A stretch of DNA of 64,000 bases from Pseudisothecium myosuroides. Its lineage: Eukaryota; Streptophyta; Bryopsida; Hypnales; Lembophyllaceae. The translations under genes were made by a program, and so were the position numbers. Location: the NCBI GenBank assembly GCA_951799445.1, contig OX637296.1, forward strand, positions 16,988,001 to 17,052,000, in the 5' to 3' direction. Shown in pieces: positions 11,165 through 23,679 of this stretch (position 1 is its first letter; the number at the start of each line of letters is the position of its first letter). A model generated the notes under the pieces. That model made no database searches. It was not told where the DNA came from and saw nothing but the letters and a program-made list of their open reading frames with translations.

Positions 11165-12923
11165 TCCTTCTAAGGTTAATCCCATGAGGACGCTGCGGAC
11201 GAGAGTGCTCCGATGGATGATTTCATTATTAACTGTATGTAGAAAAAGAGAATGCACCTATAATTGGTCCAATAATCGGAGAATTTTCATGACTACCTTG
11301 GTCATGGGCGCCACGTCCTTACAGGGTAACAACATACACTGTAGTCCACGAGCCATACCAGACCCATACCAAATCCATAAGCTTAGAGGTGGGCTTGTTC
11401 CCATCCAGTCGGTCCATACCATTATTTTGCATGACTCCAACAGTAGTTGCCTGGAAAGAGACCAAATTCCAGCTGGGCGCGGAATTTACTGCTACAGTAA
11501 GTACTCATATTTCATCCAATTAAAAACTGCCACATGGTCCTTCCATTTGTTTAAAAATAAAAAAATAAAAAATTGCCACATGTGAAAGTCAAGGTCATTC
11601 CCAACGGTATGTAACAGAACAAGAAATGTAATTTAATTTACCTCTTTGAGGGGGTGACCAACAAGTCAGTGTCGGATACTTGAGAGCCCTCCATGTTTTA
11701 ACAAATAGTATGGCACTGCACTCCACCAAAAAGGGTCTGGATGAGAATATATTGTAGGGGACATCCCTTATTCTTATCCACTCCACACAAAGTAGATCTT
11801 ATTCTTAGTATTGTAGTAGAAACATGGGCTGCATAGACTATAGTATGATAGAGAAAAGTCCCACAAGAAGATCCTACATGACAAACTTGACTAGGAGTGG
11901 GTCTTTGGCGGAAGGGGGGGGATGGTTCTCAAGTGGACCGGGCCCATGTTATTTTTTTAGTATCTCAGTTCTATCTCTTGGGAAGCATAAAAGTGGTTTA
12001 TAAATGGTAAAATATATATTATTTTATTGTATATAATATTTTTATTTTGTCTGGAATATCTTTTTGTTAGAGTGTTGCTAGTGGTCTGACAAAATTTCAT
12101 CTCGGTATTCATTGGTAGAAAGGAGATGTTTGAGTACTAAGTAGTATTTCTAGAACTTGGTGTGGAAGTCCATATAGCACCAAAATAGTATCCACATGTG
12201 GACCTTTGGCATCAAGCTTTTGAAATTGTTGTTTGGTATTCAAATACTTTGTTCTCTACTAGTGAAAATAGAAAGTCATTGGTTTGGAGAATGAATCCCT
12301 TGGTTTGCCCTACTTGTACGACACGCTATTTTGACTTCTACCCAAAATAGTCTTTTGGCTAGTATGCAAAAGTAAAAAAGTATTGCCTTCATTGCTAATT
12401 TTGGTGAACTATTTGTAAAAGAAAAAATAGCTTCAGCAGAGAAGACAACCTTGACAAAAATGAAATTATTACCATGCCAAAGAGAATATTGTAGAGGGTC
12501 CAAATATTATCCTCTTAAAGTCCCATCAATCATTGGAAGACAAAATGGATTTAGATAAGCTCCTTCACTCTCAATTTTACAAATGTTTTCTAAAGATGCA
12601 AAATTTTGAGGTTTTTGAGTGTATATATTTTCACCAAAATTGGGTTTACGATTTAGAAGTTGAGTTCACAAAGGTGTCACCCGGGTCAGTTATGTTTGAC
12701 AACTAAAATTCTTAAGAGTTCAAACTCAAATAAATCAAATATCTTTAATAATTGAAAGAGAGAATTTTCAATTATTTTACATTTTAGAACTATTTTTTGA
12801 AACATGTAACTTATAAAATCCTTGATACCTGGTTACAAATGTATACAATGAATCTCTCTTCAAGTTTGTTGTAAGTATCAAAGTAGAAATGAAATTGTCA
12901 CAATTTTTTTCAAATTCCATTCT
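11165..12923. other. Intergenic DNA, no gene recognised
   Basis: ORFs here are short and none resembles a known family. The region 11180-11800 is less AT-rich than its surroundings, and an element copy here may have been lost or degraded. The only shared block found is the 'gactaccttggtcatggg' motif also present at about 9630. Confidence 0.5.
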
Positions 12924-13844
12924 TTAACCCCTAAAGGACCATTGTCCGTTCGGGGGACAAATGGGACTTGGGGCAGGTACCTACGGGCTGAAATTTTCTC
13001 CTAATTTTTTGAAACTTTTTGTGAACACGAATAATTGAGAGAGGTACGGGGCAGAAAAAAAAATTGAAATCGGACCTTTGAGCGAGAAATTATGCCATTT
13101 CTTGGAATGCGTGGGGACGGGGGGCAGCAAAAAAAATTTGCAAAATTTTGAATTTTTTTTTTTAATATTTTTTTCTCATAGATTATATTTTTGCCTATCT
13201 GGAAAGCTTTGATTCATCTCATTTGGATTTTTTATGAGGAAGTTATGGACATTCTTGTTTTTCGGGCAGTTAGAGCATCTTCTTGAAAAAAATAACTTGT
13301 AGGATGCATTTCGGAATGCAATTTTTGTAATTTTTCAAAAAAAAATTTTGAATGGTTTAGTTTACTTGCTAGAACAATCTCACCATTGGAATTAGTGCAT
13401 TTTAATTCCATCTAAAATATATGAATATTTTAGATTTTCCTTCTATCTTGTACCTACTTCTACTTAACAATTTTTTTAAGAATGATAATTAATTTTTTTG
13501 AATTTTTTTTTCCTAGACTCTCAACTCAATTCTCCACTATAAATATTTAAATCTCAAAACGCTGTAGTGTAAAAATTTTAAGTTAAAAATGTTGAAAGTC
13601 AAAAAATCTGGTCCCGCAATGTGCTGAAAAACTTGTTTTTTCCACTTTAAACACAGATATCTTGCAATCTGTGCGGTCAAAAATTCTGAAATTTTTTCCA
13701 CACATTTTCATACCAATTAGGTGTAAGATCCTACGATTAGATGTGAAAAAAAAACAATTAAACTTTTTTTTTACTCTTTGCTATAGAAATGGCAGTTTTG
13801 ATTGTTTTTTGGCAGAAAATAGGCCTCGGAACTTTAGGGGTTAA
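12924..13844 (+). mobile_element. TTAA-bounded non-autonomous element, type A2
   Basis: A 921-bp element with left end TTAACCCCTAAAGGACC and right end ACTTTAGGGGTTAA. It is nearly collinear with 6168-7086: the same 'tctatctggaaagcttt' block, the same 'ctcaactcaattctccact' block, ATCTTGCAATCTGTGCGG at about 13659 and AAATGGCAG at about 13788. Non-coding. Confidence 0.88.
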
Positions 13845-13879
13845 TGAATAAGAATCAAATAATCCTTAATCCCAAAATT

Positions 13880-14782
13880 TCCTTGATTAAATTTATACCA
13901 AAAAAGCTCCAAAACTGTCATTTCTAGTACAAGTACCAAATTTTAGAAGATAAAACATTTTTGGACACATGTAACCATAGGATCTTGTAATACCTTGGTT
14001 TGAAAAGAGGAGAATTTTTTTTCAGAAATTACCACTGCATGGATTGCAAAAAATTTCAAAATGGTGGTACTTCTTTGGATTCATTCTTCAAGTCAAGTTG
14101 GCTACATGCTTGAAAATTTTCACATCATTTGGAATTGTACAACATATAGGAAAAAAATAGTATGAAGAAAGAGATAGAGAATGATTCAAAATACTAAATT
14201 GTTAAGAATTTAATTATGGAATTGAAAAATGCCAATCCCAATGGTTGTACATAATGTTGTAATAAACAATCTACATCCTACGATTTTGTTTTTTCCAAAA
14301 GTATTGAAAATTAAGTTAAATAAAGGACCTCAAAGTTTACTTTAGAGTAGAGAATCCATAATTGCCCACAACTAAAACTCCTCAAAACTTTCATTTCATT
14401 GATCAAAATGGAATGATTCAACATTTTTAAGGTAACTGTATTTAAATTTAAATAACCAATTTTAAAATTTTGTTTCTAAAAAAAGTGATTATTTCTTATC
14501 TACTTGGATTGCCTGGCCCAAGAAAAAAACTGTATTGCATGAAAAACTCCAAATCTACATTCCCCCTTTTACCAAGATCTCATAGGAACTAATTGAGATA
14601 AACAATTTTTTGGGGTGAGAGTCTCAAAAAATTTTGTGGTTGTGAACTGAATTTTAAATTAAAGCATACAAAAATCTATGTTGTGTAAAAATTTAAAAAA
14701 ATTAAAAAAATATTCTATTTGTAGTGAGTTGCCCCAAATTATTATGTTGCCAAAAAATGTAGCTTGGTCCTTTAGGAGTTAA
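13880..14782 (-). mobile_element. TTAA-bounded element, type A1, inverted and left-decayed
   Basis: Read on the minus strand this matches 1294-2227 and 8626-9575. The plus-strand right edge GGTCCTTTAGGAGTTAA (ending 14782) is the element's 5' end. The edge near 13880 has lost a clear inverted repeat. It lies head-to-tail against the A2 element ending at 13844. Confidence 0.75.
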
Positions 14783-16110
14783 CTTTCATTTGTCTTACAT
14801 GCATTTAAATAACAATCTTTTGGTATGTAAAAAAACATGATTGCATTTGAAAACATGGATTCATAAATGTGCAATCTTCTAACAAAAAAAGGAATAATTT
14901 CATAATATTGGCATTATAAGTCATTTATTGTTTTTTGGTTTCAAGAATGGTGATGTGTGTGCACTAGGTATCAAGAGTGGTGTTGGAACATCTTCCCTAG
15001 AAAAAATAAGATATATGCTCATGTTTATAATATAGCAATATTGACCAAATAACATCTACTATTTATGAAATTGCTAACAACTTCAAGAGAAATTCAACTC
15101 AAGATATTCCATGAACTTTATGACATTCAGACTATTATAAAAAACATCTTTTGGTTTTTTGCTAGATAGAAAATCAAGTAGTATATGCAGCACTATGAGC
15201 CTTTGAAAAATCAAATTCTTTTTTAAGAAAAACAATTTGCTAGAAAATTTCAATAAAACAGTTATTTATTTTAATGTTTGTATATTTTGAAGATAGCAAT
15301 AAACTATAAAAGAAAAAGTTCTATCATCTTTGTGGTGATATAGTGAAAATGCATTTAAAGCTCAATTACATGACTAATGGAGATTTAATATTTAATATAA
15401 GTCTCTTCAATTGGCTTACACAATTTGATAAGATCTTTTAAAGTTCCAATTCTAGTTGTAAATTTGCCTTTTGGGCTAGAAATAATACTAAACCTTTCCA
15501 AATAGTAAAAATAAACTTCAAATGAAGAGACTATTTATAAAATGCATATTATTTTAAATTGTAAAGAAAAATTAAACAAGATGTATAGTAGTTTTATACT
15601 TATTTTAACAATTTAGGTTTTTAGGAGGCATAACTTAAATGATATGGTAATAATACCACTCTTCTTGGAGGTTGAGTAGAAAAAGAGAAAATAAACTCCA
15701 ACTAATTCTAAATAAGGGGTCACAAGAGTTTCTTATTATCACCTACAGTCTTAATCATATTCTATAAATCTTTAGAGTAGAATTCATAAAATGCTATTGC
15801 ACAAAATAATGTTCTTCAATTCTTGAATGATCAAACATAAGAAACAAAACACTTCAAATTCCATTGTTTGACTCAATGAACTTTTCAATATTTACATGTG
15901 ACTCTTGAACACTTGTAAATTTTTTTTTAGTGCCAAATTTACATGTTGGTAGTAGAATGCATTGTTGTTGACCACATATATGCTTCTTTAAAACTTGCCT
16001 CCCACTCCTTATGCCATCAATATTTTGTTATCAAAAGCTTAGGTGATTGTTGGTCATGTTGGCACCTTATGTCTTTGTGGTAAGCACTAAGTGTATATTC
16101 ACTTCAACTT
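14783..16110. repeat. AT-rich repeat related to 46.9-48.4 kb
   Basis: About 15755-15890 (a TATTCTATAAATCTTTAGA block, then a 'cttcaaattccattg' block) matches about 47190-47300. Both copies are followed by short tandem repeats rich in CCAATTG or CCAATCA. No gene is seen. Confidence 0.55.
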
Positions 16111-16129
16111 GTGACCAGTGACATTGATA

Positions 16130-16560
16130 CATGCTAGCTTATCAGTTAACAGTTATTACATTATACAATGACAATATATGACCAACCAATTGTCATACTA
16201 CAAGGTATGATGACAATCTATGATCAACCAATTGTCATACTACAAGATATTACCAATTGTCACAACCTGCAATGACATGATACGACTAATTATTAACTAC
16301 CAATTGTTATACTATACAATGACATGATATGACCAATTGTTAACTATCAATTGTCACACTATACAATGATACTATGTGACCAACTCTCAACTACCAATTG
16401 TCAACTACCATTCACACTTCATGAGCAATTGACACTTCAAGAGCATGTGGGACTTCATGTCTATTTAGCCACTGAACTAAAGCATGCAATTGTCAATTGG
16501 TTGCTGATCAATTACATGATCAATGCTTCAATTGGTACCAAGTGACACTTCAAGTCCTTT
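16130..16560. repeat. Short-unit tandem repeat (CCAATTGTCA type)
   Basis: Degenerate units of roughly 40-60 bp repeat the pattern GACCAA..ATTGTCA(T/C)ACTA with CAATGACA. It is a minisatellite-like array and not coding. A relative with CCAATCAACTACATG units lies at 47640-48330 and 51490-51880. Confidence 0.65.
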
Positions 16561-16651
16561 TCAACGGTACCAAAAATTTAATTGGGGGACTCACACTTTT
16601 TTAGATCTCAATGCATCACGAACAAAACAAACAACTAATTTAAAGTATAGA

Positions 16652-16889
16652 CACTATAAGAAACCTGCATTTTAGGTGACGTTAGCTTAATTTTAGGAGA
16701 CGGATTTTAGTGGACTTCCAAGAAAACAACTTATGTTTTTATGTCAATAATAACGTCCAATGTAACATCTAGATGTTACATTGGACGTTATTATTGACAT
16801 AAAAACATAAGTTGTTTTCTTGGAAGTCCACTAAAATCCGTCTCCTAAAATTAAGCTAACGTCACCTAAAATGCGGGTTTCTTATAGTG
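16652..16889. mobile_element. CACTA-type foldback MITE with AGA target duplication
   Basis: A 238-bp palindrome starts CACTATAAGAAACC and ends GGTTTCTTATAGTG. The two arms (about 118 bp) are almost perfectly complementary, with only isolated mismatches, and meet at ACATCTAGATGT near 16766-16777. The flanking trinucleotides are AGA (16649-16651) and AGA (16890-16892), the 3-bp duplication expected for CACTA elements. Arm identity suggests a recent insertion or ongoing sequence correction. Confidence 0.9.
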
Positions 16890-16892
16890 AGA

Positions 16893-18050
16893 TAGAAGGT
16901 TGCTAAAAATGTTTTCTGACTTGAGGAGGTTTTTAAACATTTATCATTAATTTATAGAAGGTTCCTTAAACCTTTTGTGGTTTGAAAAGGTTCCTCAAAA
17001 CTAATATTTGCTAGTGTTGAAGAATCATCCACCTATCAAAAGATCTTTTGCTTAGAACTATCTAATTCCATCTCCAAAATCACTCACTTAGAGGTGCATG
17101 TCTAACTCTAGTTTTATTGCAAATCATTATAGAAGAGGCTTCTTATTCTAATAAACCTTTACTTTTATATATTAGTCACATCCAAGTATGATCAATGCAC
17201 ATTCAAAAATCAATTACTCCATTTATAATTCAATCCATCTTCACCATACCATCAAGGCTCAAAAATTGCCTAAGATTATATGTGGTGTTCAACTAAACAT
17301 ATTTAGGGTTTCCACTATTTAAAGAATAGATATTAGAGAAGTCACTTTGTAAAATCTATAAAAAATTGGTTTGAAATGAAACAAGAAGTTTGATTATAGA
17401 ATTCAACATGTTTTCTTAAACAACAGAATTCAAAACTATCAATGAAATCATTTGGACTGAATTCTACAACATTGTTTTTGCTATTGTAGTTTGATATTTT
17501 CAACATTGCTTGTATCAAAAGTGGACCTAAGCTACGCAACTCTAAAATTTCACTATGACTCATAATGATAAAAATATTTTATTTGTTGCTGTCAATTAAT
17601 ATTATCTATCTTCGTTTCTCCTAAAAAAAGTGGAGTTTGGAAGTCTAAATAAAAACTCATATTATCAAAATTTTAACATGATCTGAATTGTGAGTTTTTA
17701 GGTATCTTCTAATTTGAAATATTTAGAATTGTATATTTTGGAACTCTCCTTGAAGCTTCATCACACCTAATACCAAGTCTAATATGGCATAATTACCGCC
17801 TTTGTTAAGAGGTTGAACAATTGTCAAAATTTGCCCATATAAATCATTTTAAGGTAATTACACTTAAAGAGGACCAAATAAGTAGTTGATCATTGTTCCT
17901 ATTATTGAATTGCCTAATTTTTGTTTCATTTTGTAACAATTCAATAGAAAGTTCTCAATGACTTTTTTATGTAGTTTATGAATTTTGTATAAATAAACTA
18001 TGAATTTTTAAAGTATTAAAAATAGGTCTATCCAAAAGGGCCTTCAACCA
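16893..18050. other. AT-rich intergenic DNA
   Basis: No gene is recognised. The part at about 17860-18030 ('ttattgaattgcctaattttt', 'aataaactatgaatttt', 'gtattaaaaatagg') is a diverged copy of about 45815-45990. Confidence 0.5.
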
Positions 18051-18052
18051 AT

Positions 18053-18296
18053 GGTGCTAGTATGTGAGCCCAAGAATGCGAGCTTGTGAGCATTGAGTCT
18101 ACAATATGGGTACCTATAATATAGATACCACACACTATAGAAGGTGTATGTGTCATAAACACCTATAATATGGATATTTATAACATATATATCCTATAAT
18201 CATAGATGGTTTCTATAGTATATACACCTATAACATAGGTGTATAGTATTCTAGGCTCATGGGCTCACACTCCTGTGCTCACATAATAGCAACCCT
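18053..18296. mobile_element. MITE with about 50-bp imperfect inverted repeats
   Basis: The left arm (TGCTAGTATGTGAGCCCA) and the reverse complement of the right arm (TGCTATTATGTGAGCACA) align over about 50 bp. The centre is rich in CACCTATAA/TATAGGTG palindromes. About 244 bp, no ORF. Superfamily not assigned. Confidence 0.6.
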
Positions 18297-18304
18297 CCAA
18301 TTGG

Positions 18305-19375
18305 GTACACTTATTTTAAAATAATTTTAAATCAATATATCCAAATTTGAAAAAATAGAACATACACAATGTACAACGCCTTCTTGTGATTTTACCATAA
18401 AAATTAGTAGGTGAGATGAATCCTTTGCCCATGGGTCTTTTTTAATTTATAATATAAGTACTATTGATCAAGCTTGATGAAGAAGAGAGAGTGGGATTGT
18501 GAGGGTCATTTTGCAGAGAGATATGTCCAATATAACTTTCAATGTATTACAAACAAGTTGAACAAAACTTTAAGAAATAAATACAATACATTTTAGGCAA
18601 AAATATGTAGCAAATGGTTTTGAAAAGGGATCACAATTAGGCGGAGATATCTTAAAATAATCTAAAACCAGTGAATCAAAATTTGAAAAACTAAAACCTC
18701 ATTACAGAATGTACAGTGACACTTGTATTTTTATTTCCTCGTATTTTTACCATGACACTTGATTGGTGAGATGAATCTTTTATCTATGCATCTTTTTTAC
18801 GATGTAAATACTATTGACTTGGCCTGATGAAGAAGGAAGAGTGAGATAGTGGAGGTCATTTTGTATAGAGATAAGTCTAATATTTCCATTCAATGTACCA
18901 CAAACAAGTTGAACTAAACTTTCACAAATAGATGTAGTACATTTTAGGCAAAGAATATAGGGGTTGGTTTTAAAAAGGGATTATGATTAGGTGGAGATAC
19001 CTTAGAATAATCTAAAATCAATGAGTCCAAATTTGAAAAAACAAAACCTCAACATAGAATGTACAATGTCTTCTTGCATTTTTTTCTATGACACTTGGTA
19101 GGTGAAATGAATCTTTTGTCCATAAGTCTCATTTTTTATGTATGCACTATTGACTTGGCCTAATGAAGAAAAGATATTGGGGTTGTAAGGGCTGTTTTAC
19201 AAAGAGATAAATCCAATATTTATTTTCAATGTACCACAAATAAATTGAACTAAACATTCATGAATTCATATAGTACAATTTAGGCAAGGAATGTAGGGGT
19301 TGGTTTTGAAAAGGGATCACAATTGGATGGAGATACCTTTGAATAATCTAAAATTAATGAATCTAAGATTGGTAA
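18305..19375 (+). repeat. Tandem array of about 345-bp units, copy 1
   Basis: About three units. The landmark GGTGAGATGAATC(C/T)TTT occurs at 18411 and 18756, and its variant GGTGAAATGAATC at 19103, giving a spacing of about 345 bp. Each unit also carries a CACTATTGA block, GTACCACAAA, GTACATTTTAGGCAA and a TTAGAATAATCTAAAA-type block. The same family forms 23680-25690 and a single unit at 29414-29760. Non-coding. Confidence 0.8.
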
Positions 19376-19520
19376 TAATTATGAAGAATCAATAATACAA
19401 TAATGAAAAAATTTGCAATACTATTTATTGAAATGTACTTAAATACCTTCAACCCAAAAAATTGGATGAAAAAACATTTTTTCCATCCAATAGTCTGAAG
19501 TGAAATCATTCACTAGACAC
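19376..19520. repeat. Dispersed repeat, matches 22365-22510
   Basis: A block with 'gcaatactatt', 'tgtactta', 'accttcaa' and 'aaattggatgaaaa' precedes a GGACACTTA/AGACACTTA motif in both places. Here the TTAA formed at that motif is the insertion site of the next element. Confidence 0.55.
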
Positions 19521-19895
19521 TTAACCTCTAAAATTTTAAGGCATTTTTCCATAAAAAAAACACTAAAAACTGCCATTCGTGTTGCAAAGAGAAAAAAAAT
19601 TTAAAAATTATTTCTTTTGCATATTTAATCATAGGAACTTATATTAGATTAGTATAAAAATGCATGGATTTTTTTTTTAAACTTTAACTATGTAGATTGC
19701 AAGATATTTGCATTTAAAGTGAAGAAAATAAGTTTTTGTACACCTTGTTGACTAGATTTTTTTTAATTTTAAATCTTCTTAACTTTAAATTTTTGTACTA
19801 TTGATTTTGATTTTCTAATGTTTTACATTAAAGAATTGAGTTGAGAATCTAGGAAAAAAATATGCATCATTATATTTGAGAAATAAACCTTAAGA
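19521..19895 (-). mobile_element. Truncated type A2 TTAA element
   Basis: Only the 3' half (in element orientation) is present. It runs inward from TTAACCTCTAAAATTTT through the AAACTGCCATT block, ATTGCAAGATAT near 19696 and the 'gaattgagttgagaatctagg' block, then stops near 19895. The other end is absent. Confidence 0.65.
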
Positions 19896-20440
19896 ATTAT
19901 AATTTGTATTCACCTAGACTTCACAACAAATTCGCATACTGTAACATTGTTTACTACTGAGGCAGGGGACTCTTTTGCATTCTTGAAAAGGAAATCCCTG
20001 CAGTGAAAAAAATTGTCTTATTAATGGCTCTTCAACCAACTTCAGTCCTTGCATTAACCAATAAGTCCCTCCCAAGCATCTTTGCGGAAAGCATAACACC
20101 TTCCCAATGTGATAAAGACCATTGCTTAGTCATAACTTATAATGTTATGCATGTGAGGTTGTGTCCACTCATTTTGGAATATTTTACCAATTGCTACAAC
20201 ACAATTAGGAAGTTTCTAATTAGGACTTTCAACCAATATGGCATCGCATGATGACTTATGATTGTTAAGGTTACTTCACCTAGAAGCAACGAAATAAGCA
20301 ATTCGACATGGTTTCCATTATTATATTGAAAAAGTTAATGTGAGGTCTTCTTAGTAGTCAAAAGCAGATTTATGATTCTTTTAGAACACATTTTTTGGAC
20401 ACCATATGAATAAACTATTATTTTCATAGATGTTGGAAAT
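19896..20440. other. Intergenic DNA, no gene recognised
   Basis: No feature could be assigned. A roughly 180-bp sub-region at 20330-20480 begins the repeat family that continues to 21960. Confidence 0.4.
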
Positions 20441-21960
20441 ACGTGTTCCTAAAAATTGACTTCGAGTCTCATGAATAGTAGAAGTACATTTCAAGCAAGA
20501 ATTAATATCGGTTGGTTTTAGAAAGAGTTTGGTTTCAAAAAGGAGTTAGAGTTAGGTGGCGTTACTTTACATTGAGATAGGGGAGTATATGTGGAATCAA
20601 GAGGATGAATCATGTAGCCAATGTAGTGTCTCTATTTTTTTGGTCACTTTTATGATTTTTTAATTTAATTTTGTGCATTACATGTACTCATCAAACACTT
20701 TGCTCAAGCTCTTGACCACTTTTAATTCCAAAGTAATCGAACAAAATAGAGTGATGTTGCTTTAAAAAATCTAACTCACTAAATACTTGTCCAATCAATT
20801 GTTGGAATGGTGATATGTCAACAATGGATCCTTGTGATTCAATTGGGGTACAGAAAGGGTGTGAACAACACGGGAGGAGTTTTGTGCCAAGCTCATAGTT
20901 TGGCAAGCCTATGCTCTTCTATCCATTGGTGAGTTAGCAGTGTAGCAGAAAAAGTAGCCCGACCCCAGCCATTTCCCTTCTGTCCATCTCTTTTGTGCCA
21001 CAGTGCAGTAATTAATTTCACAATGTGATTGTTAAGGGCATCGCCACCATCATACAAATAATTTGACTCACCAAATGTCTTGTTACGGGCTCCACAAATT
21101 TCTTTTTGACTCCCTGTGTCAAATCCCCACTGTGAGGTAGAATATCCAAGAGATGTGGGCTTCTATTCCTAAAATCAAGGCTGCTATTCATGCCACCACA
21201 TGTGATTCTTGTCCAATCAATTGTTGGAATGGTGATATGTCAACAGTGGATCCTTGTGATTCAATTAAGGTACGGAAAAGGTGTGAACAACACGAGAGGA
21301 TTCCGTGCCAAGCTCATAGTTTGCTATTCTATTTTGTTGGCAAGTCAACCATGTGGTAGAATAGGTAGCTTGGCCCTAATCATTTGCCTTCCGTGCCCCA
21401 GACTTTCATGAACAGTAAGAACACATTTCATGCAAGAATCTACATGGACTGACTTTAGAAAAAGTTTGGTTTCAAAAAGGGATCGGAATTAGGTGGCGTT
21501 ACCTTACATTGAGATGAGAGAATATATGCAGGATCAAGAGGGTAAATCATGTGGCCAGTGTGGTGTCTCTTTTTTTCCATTACTCTTGTGATTTTTAATT
21601 TAGTTTTTTGAATTATAATTCAAAATGGATCAAACAAAATATAATAATGTTGCTTTAAGAAATCTAACACACAAAATAATTGGCTAAAGGAGGATATTTT
21701 ATTGCTAAAATAGTTCCTATTGCATGCATGGTGAAATATTAAAATATGTTTGGGAGTAATTTTTTTATGCAATGTATGGGGAGCAGTTTAAAATATCATT
21801 GTCTAGTACAAGGCCAAATTAATTAATGTAATTACATAATGAAGTAATTATGCGATTGTGTAATTATGTGATTACCACTTTGTGGAATGTGTCAGTGACT
21901 ACCACTTATGAATGTATAGTCACTTGATTTTTCCTATTACAATAATATGGATTGCAGTTC
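20440..21960 (-). repeat. Inverted relative of the 4.4-6.1 kb repeat block
   Basis: On the minus strand this reproduces the order found at 4430-6165. Two partial copies of one sub-block (AGGTGGCGTTAC at about 20555 and 21491, with 'tgtggtgtctct'-type text after each) flank sequence related to the 126-bp tandem unit (about 20880-21400, with CCACAGTGCAGTAATTA and GGCATCGCCACCATCATAC). Non-coding. Confidence 0.65.
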
Positions 21961-23670
21961 CCTTTGATATTAGACAGTGTAGGTAGAAAATAGTTCTAAG
22001 ACTATAATAATTTGCTCTAATAGAGTATGACACTAATTGATAAAAATCACACTATTTTGAAGTAGTGTACGTTAAAAAAATTATTGAATTATAGTAACTT
22101 TAATAAAAATTGAATTCTTTTAGCGACACTCTCAAATTAAAAAATCAACAAACCATGGTTATAGGCCCGAAGTTCATATTGCTATAAAATATTCAAATTC
22201 ATTCCAATTGGAGTGGGAACTATATTTAATAAACTTCACTTCACTAGTTGGACTCAAATTCAAAAACATCATTTTTATGGGTAAAATTCACATCAAGAGC
22301 AAAAAATGGCCAAATACACTACAAGGGTGATCCTTGGATTAGACATCTTTTTTGTCAAAAAAGTCAATAATACCATAATGAAGGAATTTACAATACTATT
22401 CACTAAAAATGTACTCAGGTACCTTCAATTGTAAAAAATTGGATGAAAACATATTTTTTTCTATCCTATAGTACAATATAAGGTGAAGTCATTTATTGGA
22501 CACTTAGTGTCCAGAGCAGGGTTAAATGATTGCAATGAAATAATTTTTGCATGATACAATGCATTGATTTTGCAAATTCTGTGTATGAAAATGACATTTT
22601 TGAACCCAAATTTTCTTCTTTATATTTCTACGGTACTAGTGTGAATATTTTATTCATTCTACTAATCAACTCTACATTCTTGAATTTTAGATTCCCTACT
22701 CTCTTTTGCTACCATTTGCAAGACGTTAAAGTAGTCATACAAAGTACGTCTTGGAGGGTGAATTTAACCCCAGGGAAAATACAAAAATATTTTATTTGTT
22801 ATACATGATGAAATTTTGAAATTTTGAAATTCATATTTACAATCAAAGGCCCTTAATTAGGCAAGGGAGGGTGAAAAACATGAAATTAACATAATACAAA
22901 CTAGGGGGCTTTTTTTACAATTATCCTACAAAACACAAAATTCACCGTGCATGACCTACTTTGTATGACCACTTTAATGTCCTACCTTTTACAAATGTAT
23001 GAATCAATTATTAGAAAGAGACTTGAGTGACATGACTGTAATCTATTATATAAGTATGTAGAGCACAAAATTCACCATGCAAGACTCACTTTTCATGACT
23101 ATTTTAACGTCCTTCCTACTACACATGTATGAATTAATTATTAGAAAGAGACTTAAATGACATGGCTACAATCTATTATATTATCTATCATTCAATCACT
23201 TCATCCAATGTTTACAACAAAAACTTAGAGCGCGCCTAACATTCTTATGATGTGTCTTGCACACATTTCCCTCGTCTCTTGCCTTGTCCTTATATATAAG
23301 TTTGTCTAATCTCTATTTAAATACCATTTGTCATCCTTGCATTTAGAATTTTTCACTTTCTTATTATATCCAAACCCTCTACAAACTTATGAGTCACACT
23401 CATTAATAGAAAGGGACTTGACAGGGTAGTAATTATAATTTAAACAATAGAGAATGAATTAATATGGCAAGTCAATCCTAGAATACTAGACTTGTCAACA
23501 TGAAAATCATTCTTTTTGGTATAGTGTGAACCATTTACTTAAAAAAAAAAATCCAAGAATATTCATTCAAGGTCAAACTACTATATAAAACCTCTCTTTT
23601 TATACAAAATTCCAAGGATGAACATTTATAATTCTATCTTATATGGAAGCATTTTTTGTCATCAATTAGA
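21961..23670. repeat. AT-rich DNA with a 130-bp tandem duplication
   Basis: The sequence starting CACAAAATTCACC at 22934 is repeated at 23064 (period 130 bp; both copies contain TTATTAGAAAGAGACTT and end near CTATTATA). The rest shows only dispersed-repeat fragments, such as 22365-22510 matching 19385-19520. No gene is seen. Confidence 0.6.
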
Positions 23671-23679
23671 TACTTTTAT

